A stretch of DNA of 64,000 nucleotides. It comes from Enterobacteriaceae bacterium RIT714 (GTDB lineage: Bacteria; Pseudomonadota; Gammaproteobacteria; Enterobacterales; Enterobacteriaceae). A program made the translations under genes and the position numbers. The notes beneath the pieces are model-generated. The model saw only the letters and a program-made list of their open reading frames with translations. It searched no databases and was not told the origin of the DNA. The stretch lies in the NCBI GenBank assembly GCA_009668015.1, contig WJYB01000001.1:124001-188000 (forward strand). Direction: 5' to 3'. How positions within the stretch are numbered: position 1 is the stretch's first letter; each line of letters begins with the position of its first letter. Below, piece after piece: positions 31,178 to 40,410 of the stretch.

Positions 31178-31669
31178 ATGCGTAAATTAACTGCACTGTT
31201 TGTTGCTTCTACCCTGGCTCTGGGCGCTACCAGCATGGCGTTCGCCGCCGATACCGCGACCACGACTGCCGCGCCTGCTGATGGCAAAATGATGATGCAT
31301 CATAAAGGTAAGCCGGGTCCGCATCATGACATGATGTTTAAAGATCTGAATCTGACCGATGCGCAGAAACAGCAGGTTCGCGAGATCATGAAAAGTCAGC
31401 GCGACCAGATGAAACGTCCGCCGGTAGAAGAACGCCGCGCGATGCATGACATTATCGCCAGCGACAGTTTCGATAAGGCGAAAGCCGAAGCACAGATCGA
31501 CAAAATGGCCGAGCAGCACAAAGCGGGTATGCTGGCACGCATGGAGACTCAGAATAAGATCTACAACATTCTGACTCCGGAACAGAAAAAACAGTTTAAT
31601 GCTAATTTTGAGAAGCGTCTGACAGAACGTCCGGCGCCAGAAGGTAAAATGGCCCCCTCTGCTGAATAA
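31178..31669 (+). CDS. spy: Periplasmic stress chaperone Spy
   Basis: Spy is an ATP-independent periplasmic chaperone induced by Cpx and Bae envelope stress. 163 residues against 161 in E. coli. A signal peptide ends AFA at residue 23. Two LTxxQ motifs that define the family are visible (LTDAQ and LTPEQ), separated by the basic, Met-rich alpha-helical cradle. AAGGAC precedes the ATG at 8 bases. A strong terminator follows. Confidence 0.97.
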   Translation: MRKLTALFVASTLALGATSMAFAADTATTTAAPADGKMMMHHKGKPGPHHDMMFKDLNLTDAQKQQVREIMKSQRDQMKRPPVEERRAMHDIIASDSFDKAKAEAQIDKMAEQHKAGMLARMETQNKIYNILTPEQKKQFNANFEKRLTERPAPEGKMAPSAE

Positions 31670-31688
31670 TTAGCATACCTGATATAAG

Positions 31689-31747
31689 ACCGCCGGAAGC
31701 CTGTTCACATAAGCGCAATCGCTGTGGACAGGTCCGGCGGTTTTTTC
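31689..31747 (+). terminator. Terminator after spy
   Basis: ACCGCCGGA at the start and TCCGGCGGT near 31728-31740 form a long hairpin closed by TTTTTTC. The inner bases (CTGTTCACA / TGTGGACAG) pair as well, giving an extended stem. Confidence 0.85.
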
Positions 31748-31969
31748 TTTCATACCCTCTTGCCTCCCGCTCCGGGCACGGTATTCTCCTGTAGTCGGTT
31801 CTGCGAATGTTCAAAAGAGTCAGGGCGTTACTGTTTTTTTTCATCGCCATACTAAGGCCCCCTCGCATTGCTGCCGATAATACGTCTGTGATTACCCAAC
31901 AATAACAATCAAGACAGCGACAATCCTCAACGGGTCGCCTGGCGCTTGTTGCGCCTTTCAGGAGTGGTG

Positions 31970-32527
31970 ATGGAGTTCTTTGATATCCGCAAAATGCCGG
32001 TCAATCTCTGGCGAAATGGCGCTGGCGAGACGCGCGAGATTTGCTGTTTTCCTTCTGCGACGCGCGATTTTCACTGGCGTGCAAGTATTGCTTCTATTGC
32101 CGGTAACGGCGAATTCTCGCTTTTCCCGGGCGTGGATCGGGTGATTACACTGCTGGAAGGCAGTGAAGTGACGCTGGATGCCGGCCAAATGTTTTGCCAT
32201 ACCCTGATGCGCCATCAGCCATTCAGTTTTGCAGGCGAGCACCCTGTAAAAGCCAGGCTCAACGAAGGGCAGATGTCGATGGATTTTAATATCATGACAA
32301 AGCGCGAATATTGTCAGGCCAAAGTACGTGTCGCCGATCGTACCTTTACGACCTTTGCATCACGCGGTGGGGTGGCATTTGTCTTAAGCGGTGCCTGGCA
32401 GTTTGGCGACAAATTGCTGACCGCCGATCAGGGCGCGAGCTGGCAGGATGGGACGCACACCCTGCGTTTGCTGGAAGCGGAAGGCGCGCTGTTGTTCAGT
32501 GAGATCATGTGGCTGCCTGGCCATTAA
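31970..32527 (+). CDS. ves: HutD-family protein Ves
   Basis: A 185-residue cupin-like protein of the HutD/Ves family, known in E. coli as a cold- and stress-inducible protein of unknown activity. The start ATG reads [20 protein letters not shown], the family N-terminus, with GGAG 5 bases upstream; two in-frame GTGs lie just before. It converges on cho with 23 bases overlap. Confidence 0.92.
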   Translation: MEFFDIRKMPVNLWRNGAGETREICCFPSATRDFHWRASIASIAGNGEFSLFPGVDRVITLLEGSEVTLDAGQMFCHTLMRHQPFSFAGEHPVKARLNEGQMSMDFNIMTKREYCQAKVRVADRTFTTFASRGGVAFVLSGAWQFGDKLLTADQGASWQDGTHTLRLLEAEGALLFSEIMWLPGH

Positions 32528-33383
32528 GGGCGATGATTTCGTAATCGCCACTCAACAGCAGTTTGCACAGGATTTTGTAGCCGTCTTGATCGAAACCGGC
32601 GGGCGTTCGCAGCAGCGCTGCCGCATCGGTTAAGCTTTCAACGGCGCCGAGCCACAGCCAGTTATTAATGATGTGATAATGCGTCAGTTCGGTGCTGGTC
32701 TCTTTCAGCGCCACGGCACCTTCCCAGGGCCAGCAGGTAACGCTCAATGCGGCCAGCGCCTGCTTTAATCTTGCTTCATGATCTTCCAGACTCTCTTTAC
32801 CGCAGCAGGCTCCGGCACAGCGTTTTAGCGCGGAGCGGAAACAGGCACGCCCACGGCTGACAGGCTCCAGTCCTAACACACCATAACAAAGCCGCTGTTC
32901 GTCGGCGATGGTCTGCAGGGTCTGTAACGCCGCGCGGCGATGAGCAAAAAGGCCGTATAAATTCGGCGTATGCGAGAAATCGACCTCGCGGGCGTAAACC
33001 ACCTGAGGCTTGCCTGCGTTAAGTTGCAGCGAGCACAGCTGACGATTACGCCGCAAACGCTTATTGAAAAGCGGCTGCTGCTCTTTTATCAGCCGGGCTT
33101 CCAGCAGCAGCGCGCCCAGCTCCCCGGCGGTTTGCGTCCAGGTGATACGGCGCGACTGGCGCAGCATGGTGGCTTCATCCGGCGTGCGCAAATGGGATAA
33201 CACCCGGCTGCGAATATTGACGCTTTTGCCAATGTAGAGCGGCATCGCTTCGCTCTCGCCATGAAAGAAATAGACGCCTGGCTGCTTCGGTAAGGCTTCA
33301 AGCCACGGGCGAAGATGTTCGGGATATTCGTAGATGGCCGCCGCTTCAAATTCAAGACGCGGGGCAGATTGACGCCTGCTCAC
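32505..33383 (-). CDS. cho: Excinuclease Cho (UvrC homologue)
   Basis: Cho makes the 3' incision in UvrAB-marked DNA, further from bulky lesions than UvrC. 292 residues, one GIY-YIG domain ([19 protein letters not shown]) without the UvrC C-terminal half. A LexA box lies just upstream at 33397-33416, so SOS control is expected as in E. coli. It converges on ves. The E. coli protein is 295 residues. Confidence 0.96.
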   Translation of the reverse strand: MSRRQSAPRLEFEAAAIYEYPEHLRPWLEALPKQPGVYFFHGESEAMPLYIGKSVNIRSRVLSHLRTPDEATMLRQSRRITWTQTAGELGALLLEARLIKEQQPLFNKRLRRNRQLCSLQLNAGKPQVVYAREVDFSHTPNLYGLFAHRRAALQTLQTIADEQRLCYGVLGLEPVSRGRACFRSALKRCAGACCGKESLEDHEARLKQALAALSVTCWPWEGAVALKETSTELTHYHIINNWLWLGAVESLTDAAALLRTPAGFDQDGYKILCKLLLSGDYEIIALNGQAAT

Positions 33384-33396
33384 AAAAGACTCCGTA

Positions 33397-33416
33397 TACT
33401 GTTCAGCTATACAGTG
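33397..33416 (-). promoter_or_regulatory. LexA box of cho
   Basis: TACTGTTCAGCTATACAGTG shows the SOS core CTGT-N8-ACAG and sits 14 bases before the cho start codon, overlapping its promoter. Confidence 0.9.
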
Positions 33417-33433
33417 TAGCAGGTTGATTATGG

Positions 33434-33460
33434 TTAAAAAAGAGGCGGCCTTGCCGCCTC
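33434..33460 (-). terminator. Terminator after nadE
   Basis: On the minus strand GAGGCGGC-aagg-CCGCCTC (stem 33442-33460) is followed by TTTTTTAACC. It lies just past the nadE stop, before the cho operator. Confidence 0.85.
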
Positions 33461-33467
33461 GTACAGA

Positions 33468-34295
33468 TTAACGTTTCCAGAAGTCGTCGAACACGGTGAT
33501 CGGCGGGCGACGTTTATGTTCCGTTTTCAGATACCAGCCTTCAATGATGCGCGAGATGCTCTCATCCAGCGTTTTCCCTTCGAGGTAATCGTCAATATTC
33601 TCGTAAGTGACGCCCAGCGCGGCTTCATCCGGCAGTGAAGGGCGGTCGTCTTCCAGGTCGGCTGTTGGCGCTTTCTTATACAGATGCTCCGGACAGCCCA
33701 GCGCCGCAAGCAGCTGTTTACCCTGGCGCTTATTCAGACGGAAAAGCGGATTGATATCCGTGCCGCCATCGCCATATTTGGTGAAGAACCCGGTGACGGC
33801 TTCTGCCGCGTGGTCGGTACCGACCACCACGCCTTTGGTCATTCCGGCGATACTGTACTGGGCTTTCATCCGCTCGCGCGCTTTTTCATTCCCGCGCACG
33901 AAATCGCTCAACTCAATGCCTGCCTCGCGCAACGCCTGCTCGCTGGCCAACACGGCGCCTTTGATGTTCACCGTCAGCACGCGATCCGGCTGAATAAAGG
34001 CGATAGCATCCTGACAATCCTGTTCATCCGCCTGTACGCCATAAGGAAGGCGAACCGCGATAAATTGCAGCGTCTCGTCACCGGTTTCCTGGCGCAGTTC
34101 AGCGATGGCTTGCTGGCACAATTTACCGGCCAGCGTGGAGTCCTGGCCCCCGCTGATGCCTAACACCAGAGACTTCAGAAACGGGTGAGTGTGTAGATAG
34201 GATTTTAAAAAATCGACGCTGCGGCGAATCTCTTTGTGGGCATCGACTGCAGGCGCCACGCCGAGTGCCTGAATAATCTCTTGTTGCAGAGCCAT
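33468..34295 (-). CDS. nadE: Ammonia-dependent NAD synthetase NadE
   Basis: NadE amidates deamido-NAD to NAD+ using ammonia and ATP, the last step of NAD synthesis. 275 residues, the E. coli length, of the short form without a glutaminase domain. The PP-loop SGGQDSTL binds ATP. The start is the ATG reading [15 protein letters not shown]; six upstream codons in frame (to 34313) are not conserved. It is divergent from osmE. Confidence 0.97.
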   Translation of the reverse strand: MALQQEIIQALGVAPAVDAHKEIRRSVDFLKSYLHTHPFLKSLVLGISGGQDSTLAGKLCQQAIAELRQETGDETLQFIAVRLPYGVQADEQDCQDAIAFIQPDRVLTVNIKGAVLASEQALREAGIELSDFVRGNEKARERMKAQYSIAGMTKGVVVGTDHAAEAVTGFFTKYGDGGTDINPLFRLNKRQGKQLLAALGCPEHLYKKAPTADLEDDRPSLPDEAALGVTYENIDDYLEGKTLDESISRIIEGWYLKTEHKRRPPITVFDDFWKR

Positions 34296-34526
34296 TACGC
34301 CCTCCATTAGCAAAAGGAAGCTGATTGAGTTATCTGTTAAAACTAACTCTTTGGGCGTAAAACGACAAGGATCACAGTTTCGAGTGAGGCAATTTGCTGC
34401 AATTTAGTGGGTTATCGTTGTTTTATTAGAATTTTCCGAAAAACATCCCGCTTCGTATCCAAAGTTGAAGAATATGACTTTTTATTCCATGCTTAGATAA
34501 CACGCTGATAAACAAGAGGACGGAAT

Positions 34527-34871
34527 ATGAACAAGAATGTAGCGGGAATTCTAAGCGCAGCGGCGGTACTGACTATGCTGGCGGGATGTACAGCTTACGA
34601 TCGTACAACAGATCAATTTACACAGCCGGTCGTTAAAGATGTGAAAAAGGGCATGAGCCGTGCGCAAGTCGCACAGGTAGCAGGGAAACCTTCTTCTGAG
34701 GTGACCATGATTCATGCGCGTGGGACCTGTCAGACCTACATTCTGGGTCAACGGGATGGTAAAGCAGAGACCTACTTTGTCGCTCTTGACGATACCGGAC
34801 ACGTGATTAATTCCGGTTACCAGACCTGTGCTGAGTACGATACCGACCCACAGGCACCGAAAGCAAAATAA
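34527..34871 (+). CDS. osmE: Osmotically inducible lipoprotein OsmE
   Basis: A 114-residue lipoprotein of the SmpA/OmlA (BamE-like) fold. The lipobox is LTMLAGC, with the lipidated Cys at residue 21. It is induced by high osmolarity and sigma-S in E. coli. AGAGGA precedes the ATG. A terminator follows at 34893. Confidence 0.96.
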   Translation: MNKNVAGILSAAAVLTMLAGCTAYDRTTDQFTQPVVKDVKKGMSRAQVAQVAGKPSSEVTMIHARGTCQTYILGQRDGKAETYFVALDDTGHVINSGYQTCAEYDTDPQAPKAK

Positions 34872-34892
34872 GCTGCTTGCCTGAGCAAGTGA

Positions 34893-34921
34893 CCAAACCG
34901 GCCAATGCGCCGGTTTTTTTG
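34893..34921 (+). terminator. Terminator after osmE
   Basis: AAACCGGC-caatgc-GCCGGTTTTTTTG is a GC-rich stem followed by a T run, placed about 20 bases after the osmE stop. Confidence 0.85.
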
Positions 34922-34934
34922 TGCCTGCGATTAT

Positions 34935-34990
34935 CTTATTTATTTGCGCGAATTATTTGCCTAAAATGTGAAGGCAGTCAAAACGACAGG
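34935..34990 (+). promoter_or_regulatory. chb operon control region (possible NagC and CRP sites)
   Basis: TATTTGCGCGAATTATTTG (34941-34959) resembles NagC operators, and AATGTGAAGGCAGTCAAA next to it could be a weak CRP site. In E. coli chbB is controlled by NagC, CRP and ChbR. The sites are pattern matches only. Confidence 0.4.
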
Positions 34991-35131
34991 TCAAGGAGAG
35001 ACAATTGTGATACCTCGCGAATTATCCCCTCCCGGAGCCATGCCGTATACTCCATTCAATGACAAACAATAGCCACACCCACTAACAGACTGAAGGGCGA
35101 TAGCGGGTGGTCATACATGAGGGAAGTTGCT

Positions 35132-35452
35132 ATGGAAAAGAAACATATCTATCTGTTCTGCTCTGCGGGCATGTCAACGTCGTTACTGGTTTCCAAAATG
35201 CGTGCGCAGGCTGAAAAGTACGAAGTCCCTGTGGTTATTGAAGCGTTTCCTGAAACGCTGGCAGGCGAGAAAGGCCCGGCTGCGGATGTCGTGTTACTGG
35301 GTCCACAAATCGCGTACATGCTGCCAGAGATTCAGCGTTTACTGCCGAATAAACCTGTAGAAGTGATCGATTCTGCGCTGTACGGCAAAATTGATGGTTT
35401 GGGTGTCCTTAAAGCAGCAGTCGCCTCAATTAAAAAAGCTGCCGCTAATTAA
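35132..35452 (+). CDS. chbB: PTS diacetylchitobiose-specific enzyme IIB ChbB
   Basis: ChbB phosphorylates chitobiose during transport by ChbC. 106 residues, equal to E. coli. The phosphocysteine is Cys10 in [20 protein letters not shown], the lactose/chitobiose IIB P-loop. The start is the ATG at MEKKH; an upstream GTG adds five residues with no family support. It is the first gene of chbBCARFG and is followed by a ChiX-type pairing site. Confidence 0.97.
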   Translation: MEKKHIYLFCSAGMSTSLLVSKMRAQAEKYEVPVVIEAFPETLAGEKGPAADVVLLGPQIAYMLPEIQRLLPNKPVEVIDSALYGKIDGLGVLKAAVASIKKAAAN

Positions 35453-35465
35453 AATATTTATTTTT

Positions 35466-35485
35466 CCCGTCAAAGAGTTATTTCA
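35466..35485 (+). promoter_or_regulatory. ChiX small-RNA pairing site between chbB and chbC
   Basis: The segment CCCGTCAAAGAGTTATTTCA is complementary over twelve bases (CCCGTCAAAGAG), and again at ATTTCA, to the seed region of the ChiX sRNA as I recall it (TGAAATTCCTCTTTGACGGG). In E. coli this intercistronic site acts as a trap that titrates ChiX when chitobiose is present. A GCCGCAA/TTGCGGC hairpin follows at 35494-35513. Confidence 0.75.
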
Positions 35486-35532
35486 CACACTTACGCCGCA
35501 ATATTCGTTGCGGCATTTAAGGGTCATTTCCT

Positions 35533-36891
35533 ATGAGTAGAGTCATCAATTCACTTGAAAAGGTACTCCTTCCTTTTGCTGTTAAAATAGGAAAACAGCC
35601 GCATGTTAATGCCATTAAAAACGGTTTTATTAAATTAATGCCGTTGACGCTGGCTGGGGCAATGTTCGTTTTAATCAACAACGTTTTTCTGAGTTTCGGT
35701 GATGGTTCATTTTTCTATTCATTGGGTATTCGCTTAGACGCTTCTACCATTGAAACCCTCAATGGCTTTAAAGCCATCGGCGGCAACGTATACAACGGTA
35801 CGTTGGGTATTATGTCGCTGATGGCGCCTTTCTTTATCGGAATGGCACTGGCTGAAGAGCGAAAAGTTGATCCTCTGGCCGCCGGTCTATTATCGGTTGC
35901 CGCTTTTATGACGGTGACACCTTATAGCGTGGGCGAAGCTTACGCAGTAGGGGCGAACTGGCTGGGTGGCGCAAATATTATTTCCGGTATTGTTATCGGA
36001 CTGGTCGTTGCGGAATTGTTCACCTTTATTGTTCGTCGTAACTGGGTTATCCGTTTACCGGATAGCGTGCCGGAGTCGGTGTCGCGTTCGTTTTCTGCGT
36101 TAATCCCTGGATTTATTATCCTTTCCATTATGGGGATTATCGCCTGGGCACTGTCACACTGGGGCACTAACTTCCACCAGATCATTATGGACACTATTTC
36201 TACGCCGCTGGCGTCGATGGGTGGCGTGGTAGGTTGGGCGTATGTGATTTTCACCTCGCTGCTGTGGTTCTTCGGTGTTCACGGTTCGCTGGCGCTGGCC
36301 GCGCTGGACAGCGGTATTATGACGCCATGGGCGCTGGAAAACGTCCAGCTGTATCAGCAGTATGGTTCGGTTGATGCGGCGCTGGCGGCAGGTAAAACCT
36401 TCCACGTGTGGGCGAAGCCGATGCTCGATTCGTACATCTTCCTGGGCGGTACCGGGGCGACGCTGGGTCTGATCATTGCCATCTTTATTACCTCTCGCCG
36501 CGCTGACCATCGTCAGGTTGCCAAGCTGGCGCTGCCGTCAGGTATTTTCCAGATTAACGAGCCGATTCTGTTTGGTCTGCCGATCATCATGAACCCGGTG
36601 CTGTTTATCCCGTTCATTGTGATTCAGCCGCTGCTGGCCGCGATTACCCTGACGGCGTATTACTTAGGGATTATCCCGCCGATCACCAACATCGCGCCGT
36701 GGACGATGCCGGCCGGTCTGGGAGCCTTCTTCAACACCAACGGTAGCGTGGCAGCCTTCCTGCTGGCGATATTCAACTTAGGTATTGCAACCCTGCTGTA
36801 TATGCCGTTCGTGGCTATCGCGAACAAGGCACAGACCACCATTGATGAAGAAGAGAGCGAAGAAGAGATCGCCCTTGCACTGAAATTCTAA
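35533..36891 (+). CDS. chbC: PTS diacetylchitobiose-specific enzyme IIC ChbC
   Basis: ChbC is the membrane channel of the chitobiose PTS. 452 residues with about ten hydrophobic segments, beginning [20 protein letters not shown]; the sugar-binding region near [14 protein letters not shown] and the motif [14 protein letters not shown] are typical of the lactose/cellobiose IIC family. It lies between chbB and chbA. Confidence 0.97.
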   Translation: MSRVINSLEKVLLPFAVKIGKQPHVNAIKNGFIKLMPLTLAGAMFVLINNVFLSFGDGSFFYSLGIRLDASTIETLNGFKAIGGNVYNGTLGIMSLMAPFFIGMALAEERKVDPLAAGLLSVAAFMTVTPYSVGEAYAVGANWLGGANIISGIVIGLVVAELFTFIVRRNWVIRLPDSVPESVSRSFSALIPGFIILSIMGIIAWALSHWGTNFHQIIMDTISTPLASMGGVVGWAYVIFTSLLWFFGVHGSLALAALDSGIMTPWALENVQLYQQYGSVDAALAAGKTFHVWAKPMLDSYIFLGGTGATLGLIIAIFITSRRADHRQVAKLALPSGIFQINEPILFGLPIIMNPVLFIPFIVIQPLLAAITLTAYYLGIIPPITNIAPWTMPAGLGAFFNTNGSVAAFLLAIFNLGIATLLYMPFVAIANKAQTTIDEEESEEEIALALKF

Positions 36892-36937
36892 GATAAGCTG
36901 GCGCGGGGAAACCCGCGCCTGTAAAAGGAGACGTAAG

Positions 36938-37285
36938 ATGTTTGATTTGGATACCATCGTGGCAGAAGAAGCGCTCGAAAACGATCTGGAAGAAGTGGTG
37001 ATGGGGCTTATCATTAACTCCGGACAAGCGCGTAGTCTGGCGTACGCCGCTCTTAAACAGGCCAAGCAGGGCGATTTTGCTGCCGCAAAACGCATGATGG
37101 ATCAATCGCGCACGGCGCTGAATGAAGCACACCTGGTACAAACTAAGCTTATCGAAGGCGACCAGGGTGAAGGTAAGATGAAAGTCAGCCTGGTATTGGT
37201 CCACGCCCAGGATCATTTGATGACGTCGATGCTGGCGCGCGAGTTGGTCGCAGAGCTTATCGAGCTTCACGAGAAAATGCATTAA
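36938..37285 (+). CDS. chbA: PTS diacetylchitobiose-specific enzyme IIA ChbA
   Basis: ChbA accepts phosphate from HPr and passes it to ChbB. 115 residues (116 in E. coli), an alpha-helical trimer-forming IIA. The active-site His is in VLVHAQDHLMTSMLA. AAGGAG precedes the ATG at 7 bases. chbR begins 24 bases after its stop. Confidence 0.96.
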   Translation: MFDLDTIVAEEALENDLEEVVMGLIINSGQARSLAYAALKQAKQGDFAAAKRMMDQSRTALNEAHLVQTKLIEGDQGEGKMKVSLVLVHAQDHLMTSMLARELVAELIELHEKMH

Positions 37286-37309
37286 GTCAGGCCGCAGGAG
37301 GTAAACACG

Positions 37310-38131
37310 ATGGAAATTAAAACCGCACTTGAGCAGCAACTGTTTAACGGCAAGAATTTTCACGTGGTTATCTACAACAAAACGGAAAGCGTTAGCGGCT
37401 TGCATCAGCATGATTACTACGAGTTCACGATTGTTCTGACCGGTCGCTACTATCAGGAGATCAACGGGAAAAGAGTGTTGCTGGAACGCGGCGACTTTGT
37501 CTTTCTGCCCATGGGATCGTACCACCAGAGCTTTTATGAATTTGGTGCCACGCGCATTCTCAACGTCGGCGTGAGCAGGCGTTTCTTCGAAAAGCACTAC
37601 TTACCGCTGGTGCCCTTCTGCTTTGTGGCGTCGCAGGTGTATCGCATCAAGAATGAGTTCCTGACCTGGATCGAAACGGTTGTCGCCTCACTCAATTTCC
37701 GCGACAGCGAGTTTGATGAGTTTATTGAAACGGTCACCTTTTATGTGATGAACCGCCTGCGCCATCATCGTGATGAGCAGCAGGTGATGGATGATATTCC
37801 GCAATGGCTGCGTACGACCGTGGAATTAATGCATGATAAACATCAGTTTGGCGATAATGCGCTGGAAAATATGATCGCGCTGTCGGGGAAATCGCAGGAA
37901 TATCTTACCCGCGCCACTCAGCGTTATTATCAAAAAACACCGGTGCAAATCATTAACGGTATCCGCATTAATTTCGCTAAAAAACAGCTGGAAATCACCA
38001 ACTATTCGGTCACCGATATTGCCTACGAGTCGGGATACAGTAGTCCAAGCCTGTTTATTAAAACATTTAAAAAATTCACTTCATTTACGCCAAATAGCTA
38101 CCGTAAGAATTTGACGGTAATGAATAATTAA
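37310..38131 (+). CDS. chbR: AraC-family regulator ChbR
   Basis: ChbR is the dual regulator of the chb operon: repressor without substrate, activator when chitobiose products appear. 273 residues. An AraC cupin domain (about 1-160, with [18 protein letters not shown]) is followed by two HTH motifs ([20 protein letters not shown] near the end). AGGAGG precedes the ATG. It lies inside the operon, upstream of chbF. Confidence 0.96.
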   Translation: MEIKTALEQQLFNGKNFHVVIYNKTESVSGLHQHDYYEFTIVLTGRYYQEINGKRVLLERGDFVFLPMGSYHQSFYEFGATRILNVGVSRRFFEKHYLPLVPFCFVASQVYRIKNEFLTWIETVVASLNFRDSEFDEFIETVTFYVMNRLRHHRDEQQVMDDIPQWLRTTVELMHDKHQFGDNALENMIALSGKSQEYLTRATQRYYQKTPVQIINGIRINFAKKQLEITNYSVTDIAYESGYSSPSLFIKTFKKFTSFTPNSYRKNLTVMNN

Positions 38132-38246
38132 TTTATTCGCGGCGAGTTAACTCGCCAGAAATATTGACTTAAACGCTTGCCCAAAATAGCGGGAATGCCA
38201 CGCTATACTTTGCAGGCGGTTAACCTGATACGCTAAGGGAGATATT
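38132..38246 (+). promoter_or_regulatory. chbR-chbF gap with perfect palindrome
   Basis: A perfect 16-base palindrome GGCGAGTTAACTCGCC sits at 38141-38156 just after the chbR stop. It has no T run. A -10-like TATACT occurs near 38203. Either an RNA-processing hairpin between cistrons or an operator for an internal promoter could explain it. Confidence 0.45.
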
Positions 38247-39602
38247 ATGCAAAAGAAATTAAAAGTCGTAACGATTGGCGGCGGCAGCAGCTATACCCCG
38301 GAATTGCTCGAAGGTTTTCTGAAACGTTATCATGAACTGCCGGTTAGCGAATTATGGCTGGTGGATGTGGAAGAAGGGCAGGAGAAACTCGATATTATTT
38401 TCGAGCTGTGTCAGCGGATGGTGAAAAAAGCGGGTGTGCCGTTAACCGTACATAAAACGCTGGATCGTCGTCAGGCGCTAAAAGATGCCGATTTTGTCAC
38501 CACTCAACTGCGCGTCGGGCAACTTAAAGCGCGTGAACTGGATGAGCGCATCCCGCTAAGCCACGGCTATCTGGGTCAGGAGACCAATGGCGCTGGCGGA
38601 TTGTTCAAGGGGTTGCGTACCATTCCGGTGATTTTTGACATCATCAAAGATGTCGAAGAGATCTGCCCGCAGGCCTGGGTGATTAACTTCACCAACCCGG
38701 CCGGCATGGTGACAGAGGCCGTTTATCGTCATACCGGATTCAAGCGCTTTATTGGGGTTTGTAATATTCCGATTGGCATGAAAATGTTTATCCGCGATGT
38801 GCTGGCGTTGTCCGACAGCGACGATCTCTCTATCGACCTGTTTGGCCTCAACCACATGGTCTTTATCAAAGATGTGCTGGTCAATGGCGAATCACGTTTT
38901 GCGGAACTGCTGGATGGCGTGGCTTCCGGTCGTCTGACCGCCGCATCGGTGAAAAATATCTTCGATCTGCCGTTCAGCGAAGGGCTGATTCGTTCCCTGA
39001 ATCTTCTGCCATGTTCTTATTTGCTTTACTACTTCAAGCAGAAAGAGATGCTGGCTATTGAAATGGGTGAGTACTACAAAGGCGGCGCCCGTGCGCAAGT
39101 GGTGCAAAAAGTTGAAAAACAGCTCTTTGATTTGTATAAAGATCCGAACCTTAACGTTAAGCCGAAAGAGCTTGAGCAGCGCGGCGGGGCATACTATTCC
39201 GATGCTGCATGCGAAGTGATCAACGCTATCTACAATGACAAACAGGCTGAGCACTATGTGAATGTGCCGCATCATGGTCACATTGATAACATCCCGGCAG
39301 ACTGGGCGGTTGAGATGACCTGTATTCTCGGGCGTGACGGTGCGCAACCCCACCCGCGTATCACTCATTTCGATGAGAAAGTGATGGGGCTTATCCATAC
39401 CATTAAAGGATTTGAAGTGGCGGCAAGCCAGGCGGCGCTGAGCGGTGAGTTGAACGACGTGCTGTTGGCCCTTAATCTTAGCCCACTGGTGCATTCCGAT
39501 CGCGACGCCGAAGTGCTGGCGAAAGAGATGATCCTGGCTCATGAAAAATGGTTGCCTCATTTTGCGGCGACGGCTGAGAAACTCAAACGCGAGCATCGCT
39601 GA
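38247..39602 (+). CDS. chbF: 6-phospho-beta-glucosidase / chitobiose-6-phosphate hydrolase ChbF
   Basis: ChbF is a family GH4 hydrolase needing NAD+ and Mn2+ that splits phosphorylated chitobiose after deacetylation by ChbG. 451 residues. The NAD-binding loop is [15 protein letters not shown]; the metal-site motifs [12 protein letters not shown] and CNIPIGMK are present. AGGGAG precedes the ATG. chbG follows after 11 bases. Confidence 0.97.
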   Translation: MQKKLKVVTIGGGSSYTPELLEGFLKRYHELPVSELWLVDVEEGQEKLDIIFELCQRMVKKAGVPLTVHKTLDRRQALKDADFVTTQLRVGQLKARELDERIPLSHGYLGQETNGAGGLFKGLRTIPVIFDIIKDVEEICPQAWVINFTNPAGMVTEAVYRHTGFKRFIGVCNIPIGMKMFIRDVLALSDSDDLSIDLFGLNHMVFIKDVLVNGESRFAELLDGVASGRLTAASVKNIFDLPFSEGLIRSLNLLPCSYLLYYFKQKEMLAIEMGEYYKGGARAQVVQKVEKQLFDLYKDPNLNVKPKELEQRGGAYYSDAACEVINAIYNDKQAEHYVNVPHHGHIDNIPADWAVEMTCILGRDGAQPHPRITHFDEKVMGLIHTIKGFEVAASQAALSGELNDVLLALNLSPLVHSDRDAEVLAKEMILAHEKWLPHFAATAEKLKREHR

Positions 39603-39613
39603 GAGGGACAGAA

Positions 39614-40372
39614 ATGGAAAAACTGCTGATCGTGAATGCCGATGATTTTGGCCTGTCGAAAGGGCAAAATTACGGCATTGTGGAAGCCTGCCGTCGTGGC
39701 GTGGTGACCTCGACAACCGCGCTGGTTAATGGGGATGCGGTGGAGCATGCCGCGGCTTTAAGCCGCGACTTGCCAGAACTCGGCGTGGGAATGCACTTTG
39801 TGTTAACCCTCGGAATGCCGCTCTCTCCTATGCCAGGGCTGACGCGAGACGGGCAACTGGGTAAGTGGATTTGGCAGATGGCGGAGCAGGATGCGCTGCC
39901 GCTTGAAGAGATTGCGCGCGAGCTGGACTGTCAGTTTAACCGTTTTGTCGACATTTTTGGACGCGAACCGACGCACCTTGACAGCCATCATCACGTCCAT
40001 ATGATCCCGGCGATTTTCCCGCTGGTGGCCGAGTTTGCGGCACGTAAAGGGGCAGGGATGCGCGTGGACCGACAGGTGCAAGCCGCACACGACCTGACCC
40101 TGAGTTCTGCCCCGACAACGCAAGGATTCAGTAGTGAATTCTATGGAGACGAGATCAGCGAAGCGCTGTTTTTAAAGGTGCTCGATGAGTCGGCGCAGCG
40201 CGGAGAGCGTTCGCTGGAAGTGATGGCTCACCCGGCATTCGTCGACAACACGGTACGTAAAAGCGCGTATTGTTGGCCGCGGCTGGCAGAGCTGGATGTG
40301 CTGACGTCTCCCTCGCTCAAATATGCGATTGCCGAGCGCGGTTATCGTTTGGGAAGGTTCAACGATTTGTGA
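39614..40372 (+). CDS. chbG: Chito-oligosaccharide mono-deacetylase ChbG
   Basis: ChbG removes an acetyl group from chitobiose 6-phosphate or chitotriose phosphate so that ChbR is activated and ChbF can cleave. 252 residues of the YdjC-like family. The metal site is in [10 protein letters not shown] and [11 protein letters not shown]. It ends the chb operon; a bidirectional terminator separates it from katE. Confidence 0.96.
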   Translation: MEKLLIVNADDFGLSKGQNYGIVEACRRGVVTSTTALVNGDAVEHAAALSRDLPELGVGMHFVLTLGMPLSPMPGLTRDGQLGKWIWQMAEQDALPLEEIARELDCQFNRFVDIFGREPTHLDSHHHVHMIPAIFPLVAEFAARKGAGMRVDRQVQAAHDLTLSSAPTTQGFSSEFYGDEISEALFLKVLDESAQRGERSLEVMAHPAFVDNTVRKSAYCWPRLAELDVLTSPSLKYAIAERGYRLGRFNDL

Positions 40373-40379
40373 TGTGAAA

Positions 40380-40409
40380 GATCGCCGGGAAGGATTTCCC
40401 GGCGATCGT
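40380..40409. terminator. Bidirectional terminator between chbG and katE
   Basis: GATCGCCGGGAA-gga-TTTCCCGGCGATC followed by GTTTT forms a long stem between two convergent genes and can stop both transcripts. Confidence 0.8.
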
Positions 40410-40410
40410 T

